Shown: positions 34,960 to 42,421 of the stretch, one piece after another
Layout: every line of letters starts with the position of its first letter
Numbering within the stretch: position 1 is the stretch's first letter
DNA from: Stieleria bergensis
GTDB lineage: Bacteria; Planctomycetota; Planctomycetia; Pirellulales; Pirellulaceae
Direction of reading: 5' to 3'
Assembly: GCA_007745635.1 (NCBI GenBank)
Contig: CP036272.1
Coordinates: forward strand, 2,027,900 to 2,091,899
Length of the DNA stretch: 64,000 nt
Notes under the pieces: generated by a model
Databases searched by the model: none
The model's input: only the letters and a program-made list of their open reading frames with translations
What the model was told of the DNA's origin: nothing
Made by a program: the position numbers and the translations under genes

Positions 34960-35673
34960 TCAGCTTGTTCGTTGCAGCGTTCCGGGAAAGGATACCGTTA
35001 CATGAGAACCGGGAGCGTAAAACACATGCTCTGGATCTTGTTGGTTGAGAAACTGAAAGTCGTCTCCGTAAAGTTTGCCAAAGTCGACGTCGATTTGATA
35101 ATCCTCTACTCTGCTGCAAGGCCATTGAGGATGCTTGACTTCGTATTCAAGTGTTCGTCGCTTGCCGATCGCGTAGCCCCAGTAGTGCTCGGTGATGAAT
35201 TCCTCAACGGAGCCTGGTTCGGGGATCGATGGTGTCTGATCAAGTGTGAATTGGATCCGATACTCATCGTCGTCTCCCCAGCGATAATCAATGCGATTGT
35301 CGTCCATGTCGTGTGACATTGGCATGCTCACATAGTTTTCGTTGAACAGGCTGTTGGCGACCAGCGGTATCAACCGGCTCGGAACGATCTCCTTGATAAA
35401 CGTCACTGCCCGGATCGAACGATCGTGTTTGGGAGTCACATAGAATCGCAGATTCACTTCCTCGAAATGTCGATTTCCAATCGCCGGTAGGCCGATCACT
35501 TTGGTCTTTTCAAACAGAAAGGCCACTAAACTGACGTACACATTGTCAGAGGACGGATCGATTTCAGTGCCCTCGGGTACATAAGGGGACAGTTTGTCGG
35601 GGGCGACAACGTAGTTGGCAAAGACCAGATGTTTCCAGTGTGCCGATAGAAAGGAACTGGTAAACCACTTCAT
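34960..35673 (-). CDS. DUF2071 (YqjF family) protein
   Basis: 237 residues forming one DUF2071 domain: WKHLVFANYVVAPDKLSPYVPEG (in part) at the N-terminus, then VYVSLVAFLFEKTKVIGLP, HFEEVNLRFYV, GVTFIKE-like AVTFIKEIVPSRLIPLVA, and a C-terminal FLTEHYWGY-like EFITEHYWGYAIGK. Family members are related in fold to acetoacetate decarboxylase but lack an assigned function. It is leftward, about 300 bp downstream of azoR, from which it is separated by two strong hairpins. Confidence 0.85.
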   Translation of the reverse strand: MKWFTSSFLSAHWKHLVFANYVVAPDKLSPYVPEGTEIDPSSDNVYVSLVAFLFEKTKVIGLPAIGNRHFEEVNLRFYVTPKHDRSIRAVTFIKEIVPSRLIPLVANSLFNENYVSMPMSHDMDDNRIDYRWGDDDEYRIQFTLDQTPSIPEPGSVEEFITEHYWGYAIGKRRTLEYEVKHPQWPCSRVEDYQIDVDFGKLYGDDFQFLNQQDPEHVFYAPGSHVTVSFPGTLQRTS

Positions 35674-35818
35674 GAGAAACCCCGTCAGTCGTGTCCAAGA
35701 AGCCTGCTGTTGATGCGTGAGAACGCCGCACTCCTGTCAATGATTTTAGCCAGGCCTGAATGGAATTGTTGCCCAGTTGGCGGCCAGGGAGGTGGCTTTC
35801 GCTGATTGAGTGGCGAGG

Positions 35819-35860
35819 GGCGGCAAAACGCTTGCCGCCTTGTCACTCTCGAGTGACAAG
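35819..35860. other. Twin adjacent hairpins
   Basis: Two perfect stems lie back to back: GGCGGCAA-AACGC-TTGCCGCC (35819-35839) and CTTGTCACTC-TC-GAGTGACAAG (35839-35860). They sit between the azoR stop and the DUF2071 start, both leftward. No T tract follows on either strand, so they may be an RNA-processing or protective structure, or a weak terminator. Confidence 0.55.
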
Positions 35861-35969
35861 ACGCGTCGGGATGGCAGGCGTGGACACTGCTGATGCGACG
35901 CTCAGGTTGTTCGAAACCCGTTGCAGCTTTCAGTGTGAACGCTTGGCAGCGCTCGATTGAATCGGCCGA

Positions 35970-36596
35970 TTAGAACTGGCTGGCAATTGACTTGGCTTGC
36001 TCGATCGCTGCGGCTTCCGTTTGGGCCACATCTTCGGGAGCCGCTAACGTGGGATCAACCAGAATCGAGTTTACGTCGGTGAATCCAATGAAACCTAATA
36101 GCAAGTCCATGTAGCCTTTTTGCATGTCCAGGCCCTTGGTTTCATCGCTGCCATAGGATCCGCCGCGTGCATACACGACTGCCACCGGTTTCCCAGTGAC
36201 CAGCCCGCTGTATCCTGTTTGGGGATCAAAAGAGAATGTTTGGCCGGACTGAGCAATGACGTCAATGTAGTGCTTCAGTCGATACGGAATTCCAAAGTTC
36301 CACATCGGCAAACTAAAGACATACTTGTCGGCCGACTTAAAGTGATCGCAAGTCTCTACAACGGCTTGCCAGGCTTGCTGCTGCTGATCGGTGAAGTCCT
36401 GGCCATGTAAGACCTGGTACTTCGCATCAATGGTAAAACCATCGCATTCAGGGAGCTCGGTGTTCCATAGATCCAGCGTCTCGACCTCGTCGCCCGGATG
36501 GGCCGCTTGATAGGCGGCCAGGAATTCCTTCGCAACGGTGATGGATTTTGAGCGAGCTTTGCGTGGGGATGCTTCGATGTAAAGTAACTTGGCCAT
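35970..36596 (-). CDS. azoR: FMN-dependent NADH-azoreductase / quinone reductase
   Basis: Flavodoxin-fold enzyme that reduces azo compounds and, more relevantly, quinones by two-electron transfer. The 208-residue protein has IEASPRKARSKSITVA at the FMN phosphate site, PMWNFGIPYRLKHYID (the AzoR signature), and YARGGSYG. Length is normal. It lies 71 bp downstream of the pirin gene and follows a MarR gene on the same strand, an arrangement seen for electrophile- or quinone-response units. ATG 36596 is preceded by AACCTTGGGAATCATCC, a moderate ribosome-binding site. Confidence 0.93.
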   Translation of the reverse strand: MAKLLYIEASPRKARSKSITVAKEFLAAYQAAHPGDEVETLDLWNTELPECDGFTIDAKYQVLHGQDFTDQQQQAWQAVVETCDHFKSADKYVFSLPMWNFGIPYRLKHYIDVIAQSGQTFSFDPQTGYSGLVTGKPVAVVYARGGSYGSDETKGLDMQKGYMDLLLGFIGFTDVNSILVDPTLAAPEDVAQTEAAAIEQAKSIASQF

Positions 36597-36667
36597 GGAT
36601 GATTCCCAAGGTTGGCGGTAAGCAGGATGGTTTGATAAAGAGTTCCGTAAACACGATCGGGCGAGGA

Positions 36668-37468
36668 CTAACCGAGGTCAAACAAAAGTGCCTCGGTGGC
36701 TTGTTCGGCTTTCAAGTCCAGTTGCATGGGGCGACTCGTGGCGACCGCGTCTCCCGCATGCAGCGTGGTTCCATTGACGGTTAGCTGGCCAGTGGCAACT
36801 TGCAACCAGACATGGCGTTGCTTTTCAGCCGTGAATTGCAACGATTCGTTCCGGTCTAGGCGGGTGGCAAAGATCGAAGCATCTTGGCCAATCGCGACCG
36901 CAGCGTCGCTGCCTTCTGGTCCGGCAATCTTTTTCCATTGCCCACGCTTCTCGTCAGAGGTTACTTTGTTATCGCTGTAGCGTGGCTGAACACCCTTCAT
37001 CGCTGGTTGGATCCAGATCTGAAGGAAGTGATTGGACTCCGTCGGCGACGGGTTGTACTCGCTGTGAGTGATCCCCGTCCCGGCAGACATCATTTGAATG
37101 TCGTCCGCTGTGATGATCGCGCCTTTGCCAGTGCTGTCCTGATGCTGTAACGCGCCTTCAAGAACATAGGAAATGATTTCCATGTTGCGGTGCGGATGAG
37201 TGGGGAAGCCACGCCCCGCCGTGATCCGATCATCGTTGATCACTCGTAACGATCGGAATCCCATGTGCTGCTGATCGTAATAACGGCCGAACGAAAACGA
37301 GTGATAGCTTTTGAGCCAACCGATGTCGGTGTGACCTCGATCAGCAGCTTCTCGCACCAGAAGATGACTGCGACTCGGTTCAGATGCACCCAGGGGGCCG
37401 TCACTGGATGCAATATGAATCAAGCCCGCTGAGGTCACAGACAGTGCCGAACGTCGTGAAATGTTCAT
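36668..37468 (-). CDS. Pirin family protein (possible quercetinase)
   Basis: 266 residues, bicupin. The N-terminal cupin carries the metal site HPHRNMEIISYVLEG plus GTGITHSEYNPS; related YhhW-type pirins have quercetin dioxygenase activity. The first 30 residues (NISRRSALSVTSAGL) form a twin-arginine-like extension that is unusual for this family and could direct export, though the hydrophobic part is weak. ATG 37468 has AAGGAAA at 7 bases. It is between marR and azoR on the same strand. A palindrome TTTACATGTCAA lies 24 bases upstream. Confidence 0.9.
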   Translation of the reverse strand: MNISRRSALSVTSAGLIHIASSDGPLGASEPSRSHLLVREAADRGHTDIGWLKSYHSFSFGRYYDQQHMGFRSLRVINDDRITAGRGFPTHPHRNMEIISYVLEGALQHQDSTGKGAIITADDIQMMSAGTGITHSEYNPSPTESNHFLQIWIQPAMKGVQPRYSDNKVTSDEKRGQWKKIAGPEGSDAAVAIGQDASIFATRLDRNESLQFTAEKQRHVWLQVATGQLTVNGTTLHAGDAVATSRPMQLDLKAEQATEALLFDLG

Positions 37469-37491
37469 CGTGATTTCCTTTTTTCTTAAGG

Positions 37492-37503
37492 TTTACATGT
37501 CAA
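37492..37503. promoter_or_regulatory. Candidate MarR operator upstream of pirin
   Basis: TTTACATGTCAA, a near-perfect palindrome about ACATGT, sits in the 54-bp gap between the marR stop and the pirin start. The core TTACATGTYA recurs upstream of marR at 38038-38050. Confidence 0.5.
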
Positions 37504-37522
37504 GCAAATGGGTAAATAAGAA

Positions 37523-37990
37523 TCAATCGGACTGCCGGTCGCGAATGGATTCCAAGATTCGGATCAGTGTTTTCTGGTCGGATTGACTGATGTGCCGCAT
37601 CGTATTGGCGTGCAGGTTCAAAATCGGTTTGTCGAGCTTAGCCAAGAGTTTCCTACCGCTGGGCTTGATGTCGACCATGTACACTCGGCGATCCTGCGAC
37701 GATTGAGTTTTGGTGATGTAGTCAAGTTTCAAGAGTTGGTCGACGACCCGCGTGATCGCGGGTGCGACCTGGATCATCCGTTGGGCCACATCCAAGCACG
37801 GCAATGGAGTGCCTTCACCACGCAAAATTCGCAGCACGTTGTATTGCGAAGGCGTTAAGCCGTGTTCCCGCAGCAGTCGCGCGAGGCGATTCTCCAGTAA
37901 GTCGCTGGTCCGCAGGATGGCCAGCGTTGTCTCCTGTTCGACTGAGTCGAAATCACCGCGTTTTTTCAGTTCGCTTTTCAGAGATGGCAA
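37523..37990 (-). CDS. MarR family transcriptional regulator
   Basis: 155 residues with a winged helix-turn-helix: RLLREHGLTPSQYNVLRILRGEG, then LAQRM-like DVAQRMIQVAPAITRVVDQLLKLDYITK (recognition helix) and the wing QDRRVYMVDIKPSGRKLL. Many MarR proteins repress themselves and neighbouring detoxification genes and release DNA when bound or oxidised by phenolics. It heads a leftward cluster with pirin and azoR. The conserved palindromes at 37492 and 38038 are likely targets. A Cys-based switch is not evident, since the protein has no cysteine in the translated sequence. Confidence 0.93.
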   Translation of the reverse strand: MPSLKSELKKRGDFDSVEQETTLAILRTSDLLENRLARLLREHGLTPSQYNVLRILRGEGTPLPCLDVAQRMIQVAPAITRVVDQLLKLDYITKTQSSQDRRVYMVDIKPSGRKLLAKLDKPILNLHANTMRHISQSDQKTLIRILESIRDRQSD

Positions 37991-38037
37991 GGCAATCGTG
38001 CTCGTCGGCTAACGGAAGTCTGAATTCTGCCAGATAG

Positions 38038-38050
38038 TTTACATGTTATG
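38038..38050. promoter_or_regulatory. Candidate MarR operator upstream of marR
   Basis: GTTACATGTTATG, 48 bases upstream of the marR start, shares the palindromic core TTACATGTYA with the site before the pirin gene. Confidence 0.5.
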
Positions 38051-38188
38051 TATCGGGTTGTCAACTGAAAAACTTGAGCCGATTTGTGGGCGGCAAGAGA
38101 GTTGCCCGTCACCTGTTGGGTGCTGACCCGGGCGACTGCGATCGTTGCCAGCAAGCGTGCAAAAGAGTTTTGGAGCTGTGTGACAACG

Positions 38189-38222
38189 AAAAAGGGTGGC
38201 GTTCAAGCACGCCACCCTCGGT
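38189..38222 (-). terminator. Intrinsic terminator of the sigma/anti-sigma operon
   Basis: On the minus strand GGGTGGCGT-gcttga-ACGCCACCC (9-bp perfect stem, 38194-38217) is followed directly by TTTTTCG. It lies about 78 bp past the anti-sigma factor stop. Confidence 0.88.
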
Positions 38223-38295
38223 TTCGTTTAACAGTCGCGAGCAGTCGCCGAGTCCATCGCAAGCACAGCGAACGTGGACGACGCCCTCAGGACGC

Positions 38296-39141
38296 TCATG
38301 ATTCGACCGGAGCAAGCAGTGGCAATCGTTCCTGGGTGGAGACAACGACACCGCCGGGTTGTTCAATCGTGATCGCAAATGCGGCCGGGCTAACAACCTT
38401 CAGCTTGGCATCGATCGGGATCAGGACTTCGCCGCTGGCGGTCACATCGAACACGCCACCGTCGATCGGCTCTTCGTCGCGTTCGGGGTCGATGATCCAC
38501 AATTGGTACTGTTCCACGGTGGGATCGTTAATCGGCATGCCGACGAATTGCATGATCCCTTGTTGTTTCTCGTTATCCCAGACAACTTTGCCGCTGACGG
38601 GGTTGTCGAATGGTGTTGTGCCCGGGGACCAATCGATTTGAGAGACGCCCTTGCGTTGAAGAAGGTCCTGGTACAGTTCGGTGGAGGTCAGCGTGATCGG
38701 GCCAGCGTCCTTCTGTTGCGAGGAAGCGTAAAGCCCAACTGCAACCAGCAGTGCTGCCGCACAGGCTACCCAAGCGATCAGCTCCCGCATCGAAGTCGTT
38801 GTCGATTTCGGTGGGGCTTTAGTCGCTGGTCTGACAGTGCCTTCGGACACTGCGGAAGTTTGCGAAGACACTTGATCGCGCTGCGATCGCGGTTGCCGCA
38901 ACGACTGGTATCCTTGTTGACGGATCGTTTGTGCAAGTTCATCGGGGAGCCTGCTTTGCGGAGTTGCTGCGACGCAGCTAAGTGCCGCGGCGGCGTGCTC
39001 CAGATCGCGTCGTCGTTCGTTAACATCCACAGGCATTTGACGTTCTAGCCTTGAGAGCTGTGTGCGTTCGTCGTCGGTCAGGTCCCCGAGGACCTCGCCT
39101 GCGAGCAACTCTTCGACAGATTCGAAATCGGTTTGACTCAT
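38296..39141 (-). CDS. Anti-sigma factor, RskA-like
   Basis: 281 residues. The N-terminal cytoplasmic part (about 1-75) begins MSQTDFESVEELLAGEVLGD, like an anti-sigma helical domain. One membrane helix is at about 119-138 (LIAWVACAAALLVAVGLYAS). The outer domain has the RskA pattern (VWDNEKQQGIMQFVGMPIND, YQLWIID, PIDGGVFDV, AFAITIEQPGG). It would hold the sigma factor inactive and release it by regulated proteolysis. Its ATG overlaps the sigma stop (ATGA), so the two are translationally coupled. Confidence 0.9.
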   Translation of the reverse strand: MSQTDFESVEELLAGEVLGDLTDDERTQLSRLERQMPVDVNERRRDLEHAAAALSCVAATPQSRLPDELAQTIRQQGYQSLRQPRSQRDQVSSQTSAVSEGTVRPATKAPPKSTTTSMRELIAWVACAAALLVAVGLYASSQQKDAGPITLTSTELYQDLLQRKGVSQIDWSPGTTPFDNPVSGKVVWDNEKQQGIMQFVGMPINDPTVEQYQLWIIDPERDEEPIDGGVFDVTASGEVLIPIDAKLKVVSPAAFAITIEQPGGVVVSTQERLPLLAPVES

Positions 39142-39806
39142 GATGCACCTCCTGTTTCAGGAAGCGATGAATTTCGTTTCATACAATGCCGCAGTTGCAT
39201 TAGGCCGCGTCTCGCAAATGACTTGACGGTGCCCAGGGGCAAACTGAGTTTTTCCGCGATCCCCGAGTGAGACACTCCTTCCATGATCGAAAATCCGAGC
39301 ACACTGCGATGTTTTTCAGAGAGATTCTTGAAGCATCCCATCGCCCTGGCAGCGTCTTCTTGAATCTCCAATAAATTGTCGGAGAAATTACCCACCAGCG
39401 ATTGGATATCGAAACTGGATTCGGAATCCGGGACTGAGGATCTCCTGCGGAAGAAATCAATCAGTCTTCTTCGTGCCAGTGTGGCGATGAAGGTTGATTC
39501 GCTTCCACGACTGGAATCATACCGCTCGGCCTTCTGCCAGAGTTCCAGGAAAATATCTTGCGTTGCATCCTCGGCGTCATCGGGATTGTTGCAGTATCGA
39601 TTTGCAAGCGACCACACCAGTCCGCCGTAGGTTTCAACGCACTCATCGATCGCGTTGGCATCTCCTTCGGCGATCCGTTGCAGGATAGACGCGGGGGCGT
39701 TGGTGGCTGATGAATCTTGTTTTTCAGTGGGCAGGGGCATTGCAGTTGCCATAGCGAATCCGTCGTTGACCGAACAGGTTGTGTCAAGTTCAACAATAGT
39801 ATTCAT
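39138..39806 (-). CDS. ECF RNA polymerase sigma factor, SigK-like
   Basis: 222 residues from ATG 39806 (a GTG at 39821 is possible). Sigma region 2 is clear: LVWSLANRYCNNPDDAEDATQDIFL (in part) and FIATLARRRLIDFFRRR. Region 4 is LSEKHRSVLGFSIMEG then SGIAEKLSLPLGTVKSFARRGLMQLR, the helix-turn-helix reading -35 DNA. The N-terminal 35 residues are extra. It is followed by its RskA-like anti-sigma factor and lies next to a fasciclin gene, the layout of mycobacterial sigK. The target promoter could not be identified. Confidence 0.92.
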   Translation of the reverse strand: MNTIVELDTTCSVNDGFAMATAMPLPTEKQDSSATNAPASILQRIAEGDANAIDECVETYGGLVWSLANRYCNNPDDAEDATQDIFLELWQKAERYDSSRGSESTFIATLARRRLIDFFRRRSSVPDSESSFDIQSLVGNFSDNLLEIQEDAARAMGCFKNLSEKHRSVLGFSIMEGVSHSGIAEKLSLPLGTVKSFARRGLMQLRHCMKRNSSLPETGGAS

Positions 39807-39935
39807 TGCGAGCAACCCCACTGGCTTGAAAACGCTTTGTTTTTCGGCGAATCCGAGTTTCTCGTATGAAAAGACAGTCGATCCGCCCCTTGTCGTCGGG
39901 TTTGTCGGGCCGTCTGCCTATGGCGGGAAAACCGA

Positions 39936-39980
39936 AAATGCCCTGGCGATCGCCACCAGTCGGTGACAGCCAGGGCACTT
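39936..39980 (-). terminator. Intrinsic terminator of the fasciclin gene
   Basis: TGCCCTGGC (39939-39947) pairs with GCCAGGGCA (39969-39977) around a loop that holds a second CACC/GGTG stem. On the minus strand it is followed by TTTTCGGTTTTC. It begins about 60 bp past the fasciclin stop. Confidence 0.82.
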
Positions 39981-40040
39981 CTGTTTCCGTCCTTTCCAAA
40001 GCGACCGGCCGCAATACGGCCCGCATAGCTATCAAACCGC

Positions 40041-41192
40041 TCAGTTAGCAGATTCCAGCGAAGCGTACATCTTGTCGATTCCGTGGCGAAGCGTCCAGGC
40101 ACGTTGCATGGAGCAGGTCTCGCGGCCTGCAGAATTCAAAACGCTGGTCATTTGATGCCGCATCCGCGAGTCACCGGGAGTCGTGCTCATCAACTTGGTC
40201 AAGGTGTTGCGATAAAGATCGGCACAGGCTTGGTGATGACCATTGTTGTACAATTCTGCACCTTTGGCGACAGCATCGCGAAGCTGTTGCTTGGTGCTTG
40301 AGGTCTTCGCTGGTGGCAAAATCACAGAGTCGATGACGTGGATCACGCCGTTACTGGCGTCGATGTCAGTCTTGATCAGTTTGGCCTGATTGATCATCGC
40401 ACCCTTGTCGCTTACGGAGATCTCGATGGGCGAACCTTCAAGCGTGTTGGCTGTCTTCGCAGCGACGGCGTCCTCGGAGTAAACGCGTCCTGCGACGACG
40501 TGGTACTTCAGGATCGCCGCCAGTTTGGCTTTGTTTTCAGGCAGCAGCAGCGACTTGATCGTCCCTTCAGGAAGCTTCGCAAATGCTTCGTCGGTGGGAG
40601 CAAAAACGGTCAATTCCGTATCGCCAGCCAAGGCGTCAACCAGCCCGGCAGCCTTTGCAGCGGCAACCAAAGTGCCGAACTTGCCAGCAGCCACTGCCGT
40701 CTCGGCCAAGTTTTTGTCTGCAGGCAGGATGACCGAATCGATGACGTGGATCACGCCATTGTCACACTTGATGTCGGTGGCGACGACTTTGGCGTTGTCG
40801 ACCATGACACCCTTGTCGCTGACTGAGACGTCGATTCGTTGGCCGTTCAGCGACTTCGCACCCGACACTTTGACGACGTCCTTTGCCATGACTTTGCCCG
40901 GCACGACGTGAAAAGTCAGAATCGCGGTCAGCTGGTCCTTGTTTTCCGCCTTCAGCAGAGCGGCGATTGTCTCTTTGGGCAGCTTCGCAAACGCTTCGTC
41001 GGTTGGAGCGAAGACGGTGAACGGGCCATCGCCTTGCAAAGCGGGGATCAAATCGGCAGCCGTTAGGGCAGCCGCGAGGGTTTTGAACTTGCCAGCAGCC
41101 ACTGCAGTTTCGACGATGTCGTCTGCTTTGACGGCGACGGATGAAGAGACCAGCAGTGCAGCGGCCATAGCGAAACGGAAGACAAATTTCAT
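40041..41192 (-). CDS. Secreted protein with two fasciclin (FAS1) domains
   Basis: 383 residues. Signal peptide [20 protein letters not shown], cleaved near VKADD. Two FAS1 domains follow (about 24-155 and 158-290); each has [14 protein letters not shown] (H1) and a YHVV/FHVVPG motif (H2) and ends in [12 protein letters not shown]. An 85-residue helical tail with two Cys completes it. FAS1 proteins act in adhesion or matrix binding. The start at 41192 has AAGGA upstream. Position beside an ECF sigma/RskA pair suggests it is a regulon member, as MPT70/83 are for SigK. Confidence 0.93.
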   Translation of the reverse strand: MKFVFRFAMAAALLVSSSVAVKADDIVETAVAAGKFKTLAAALTAADLIPALQGDGPFTVFAPTDEAFAKLPKETIAALLKAENKDQLTAILTFHVVPGKVMAKDVVKVSGAKSLNGQRIDVSVSDKGVMVDNAKVVATDIKCDNGVIHVIDSVILPADKNLAETAVAAGKFGTLVAAAKAAGLVDALAGDTELTVFAPTDEAFAKLPEGTIKSLLLPENKAKLAAILKYHVVAGRVYSEDAVAAKTANTLEGSPIEISVSDKGAMINQAKLIKTDIDASNGVIHVIDSVILPPAKTSSTKQQLRDAVAKGAELYNNGHHQACADLYRNTLTKLMSTTPGDSRMRHQMTSVLNSAGRETCSMQRAWTLRHGIDKMYASLESAN

Positions 41193-41531
41193 CGGGTTGA
41201 TCCTTGAATCAAAGTTTTTGGTGAATGAGTGGTCGGAGACCTCCTCGGTCGAACATGAGTTCGCAGCCCCTCCCGGATTGGATTCAAGTTTCTGTGAAAA
41301 GAATTTTTGGATTAGACTCCTGTAGGTGTTCAATGGAAGCGTGAGTGGACCATTGGCTGGCGTTAGATGAGCACTGTCGAACAGCTTTTCAATCGCAGCA
41401 TGCCGAGGTTTGGCGATGCATTTCAATGCCGACACGCGTACCGATAGACCGCTTTAACATCACCTGTTGGTGTTGCATGAAGAGATCACAGAATGAATCG
41501 ATCTCACAATTGGATCTAGCTGATGGGCCGT

Positions 41532-42143
41532 CTATTCGAGATTCGCGAAGGCCTTCAATCCTTCCAAAGCGTTGGTCGCAGCGACCGCAGAGAGCAGCAA
41601 CCCCATCACTCGGCTCACCACGCTGGCTCCGCTGTGTCCAATCAAACGAGTGATCGGTGTTGCCAAACGCATCAGCCCATAAGCTAGTAGCAGCACACCA
41701 CACATGACCCCGGCCGTTTGACACTGTTCCATGATGGTGAAGTGATCGTTGTCTGACAGCAAGACTGCGGTCAGCATTGCACCTGGGCTAGCAAGCGATG
41801 GAACCGCGAGCGGGTACACGGCTTTTTCATCACGTTGATCGATGGAGCGAATCTCTTCTTCGGGTTTGCCGTCACCAAAGATCATCGAGAGTGCGAAAAG
41901 AAACAGCACGATCCCGCCAGCAATTTGGAATGCCGGCAGTGGGATCGACATCGCATCGAGTAACGGTTGCCCAGCGATCACAAAGAACAGCAAGACACCG
42001 GCGGCGACCAGCGTGCCTTTGCGAGCGGTTTGCGCTCGAGATGTTTCGTCTTGATTCGACGTGATGGCGACAAAGACCGGCACCGTCCCGATCGGATCGA
42101 TGACTGCAAAGAAGGAGACAAACGTAGCAACGTAATCAATCAT
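41532..42143 (-). CDS. MarC family integral membrane protein
   Basis: 203 residues with six hydrophobic helices. The start IDYVATFVSFFAVIDPIGTVPVF and the later PLAVPSLASPGAMLTAVLL are the two MarC-family signature regions. The name comes from the multiple-antibiotic-resistance locus, but no role in resistance has been shown; transport function is unknown. ATG 42143 fits the family N-terminus better than the upstream start at 42260. It is monocistronic and leftward; the 339 bases between it and the fasciclin start hold no gene. Confidence 0.9.
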   Translation of the reverse strand: MIDYVATFVSFFAVIDPIGTVPVFVAITSNQDETSRAQTARKGTLVAAGVLLFFVIAGQPLLDAMSIPLPAFQIAGGIVLFLFALSMIFGDGKPEEEIRSIDQRDEKAVYPLAVPSLASPGAMLTAVLLSDNDHFTIMEQCQTAGVMCGVLLLAYGLMRLATPITRLIGHSGASVVSRVMGLLLSAVAATNALEGLKAFANLE

Positions 42144-42421
42144 GGAACGATCGTGAATGTCGCCGTGGCGACGGTGGGTGGCAGGCAGCCGCAGGGGCGG
42201 GATGTGTAGGAAGGAATCAGGCTTCCTCGACGATGCTGGTGATCGGTGCTTCGCTGGCAACGGGTACCTTTAACGGATACCGCTGCGTTCGATGAAATGA
42301 TGCTGGTTTCGCTCGATTTAGGGTTGTCCCATGCCAGCGAGAGTGAAGCCTCGGCAATTCCCCGCCGGATTATGTGGCTTGAGGGGGATTGCCTGTCTCT
42401 TGACTCGACATCAATGGCACC

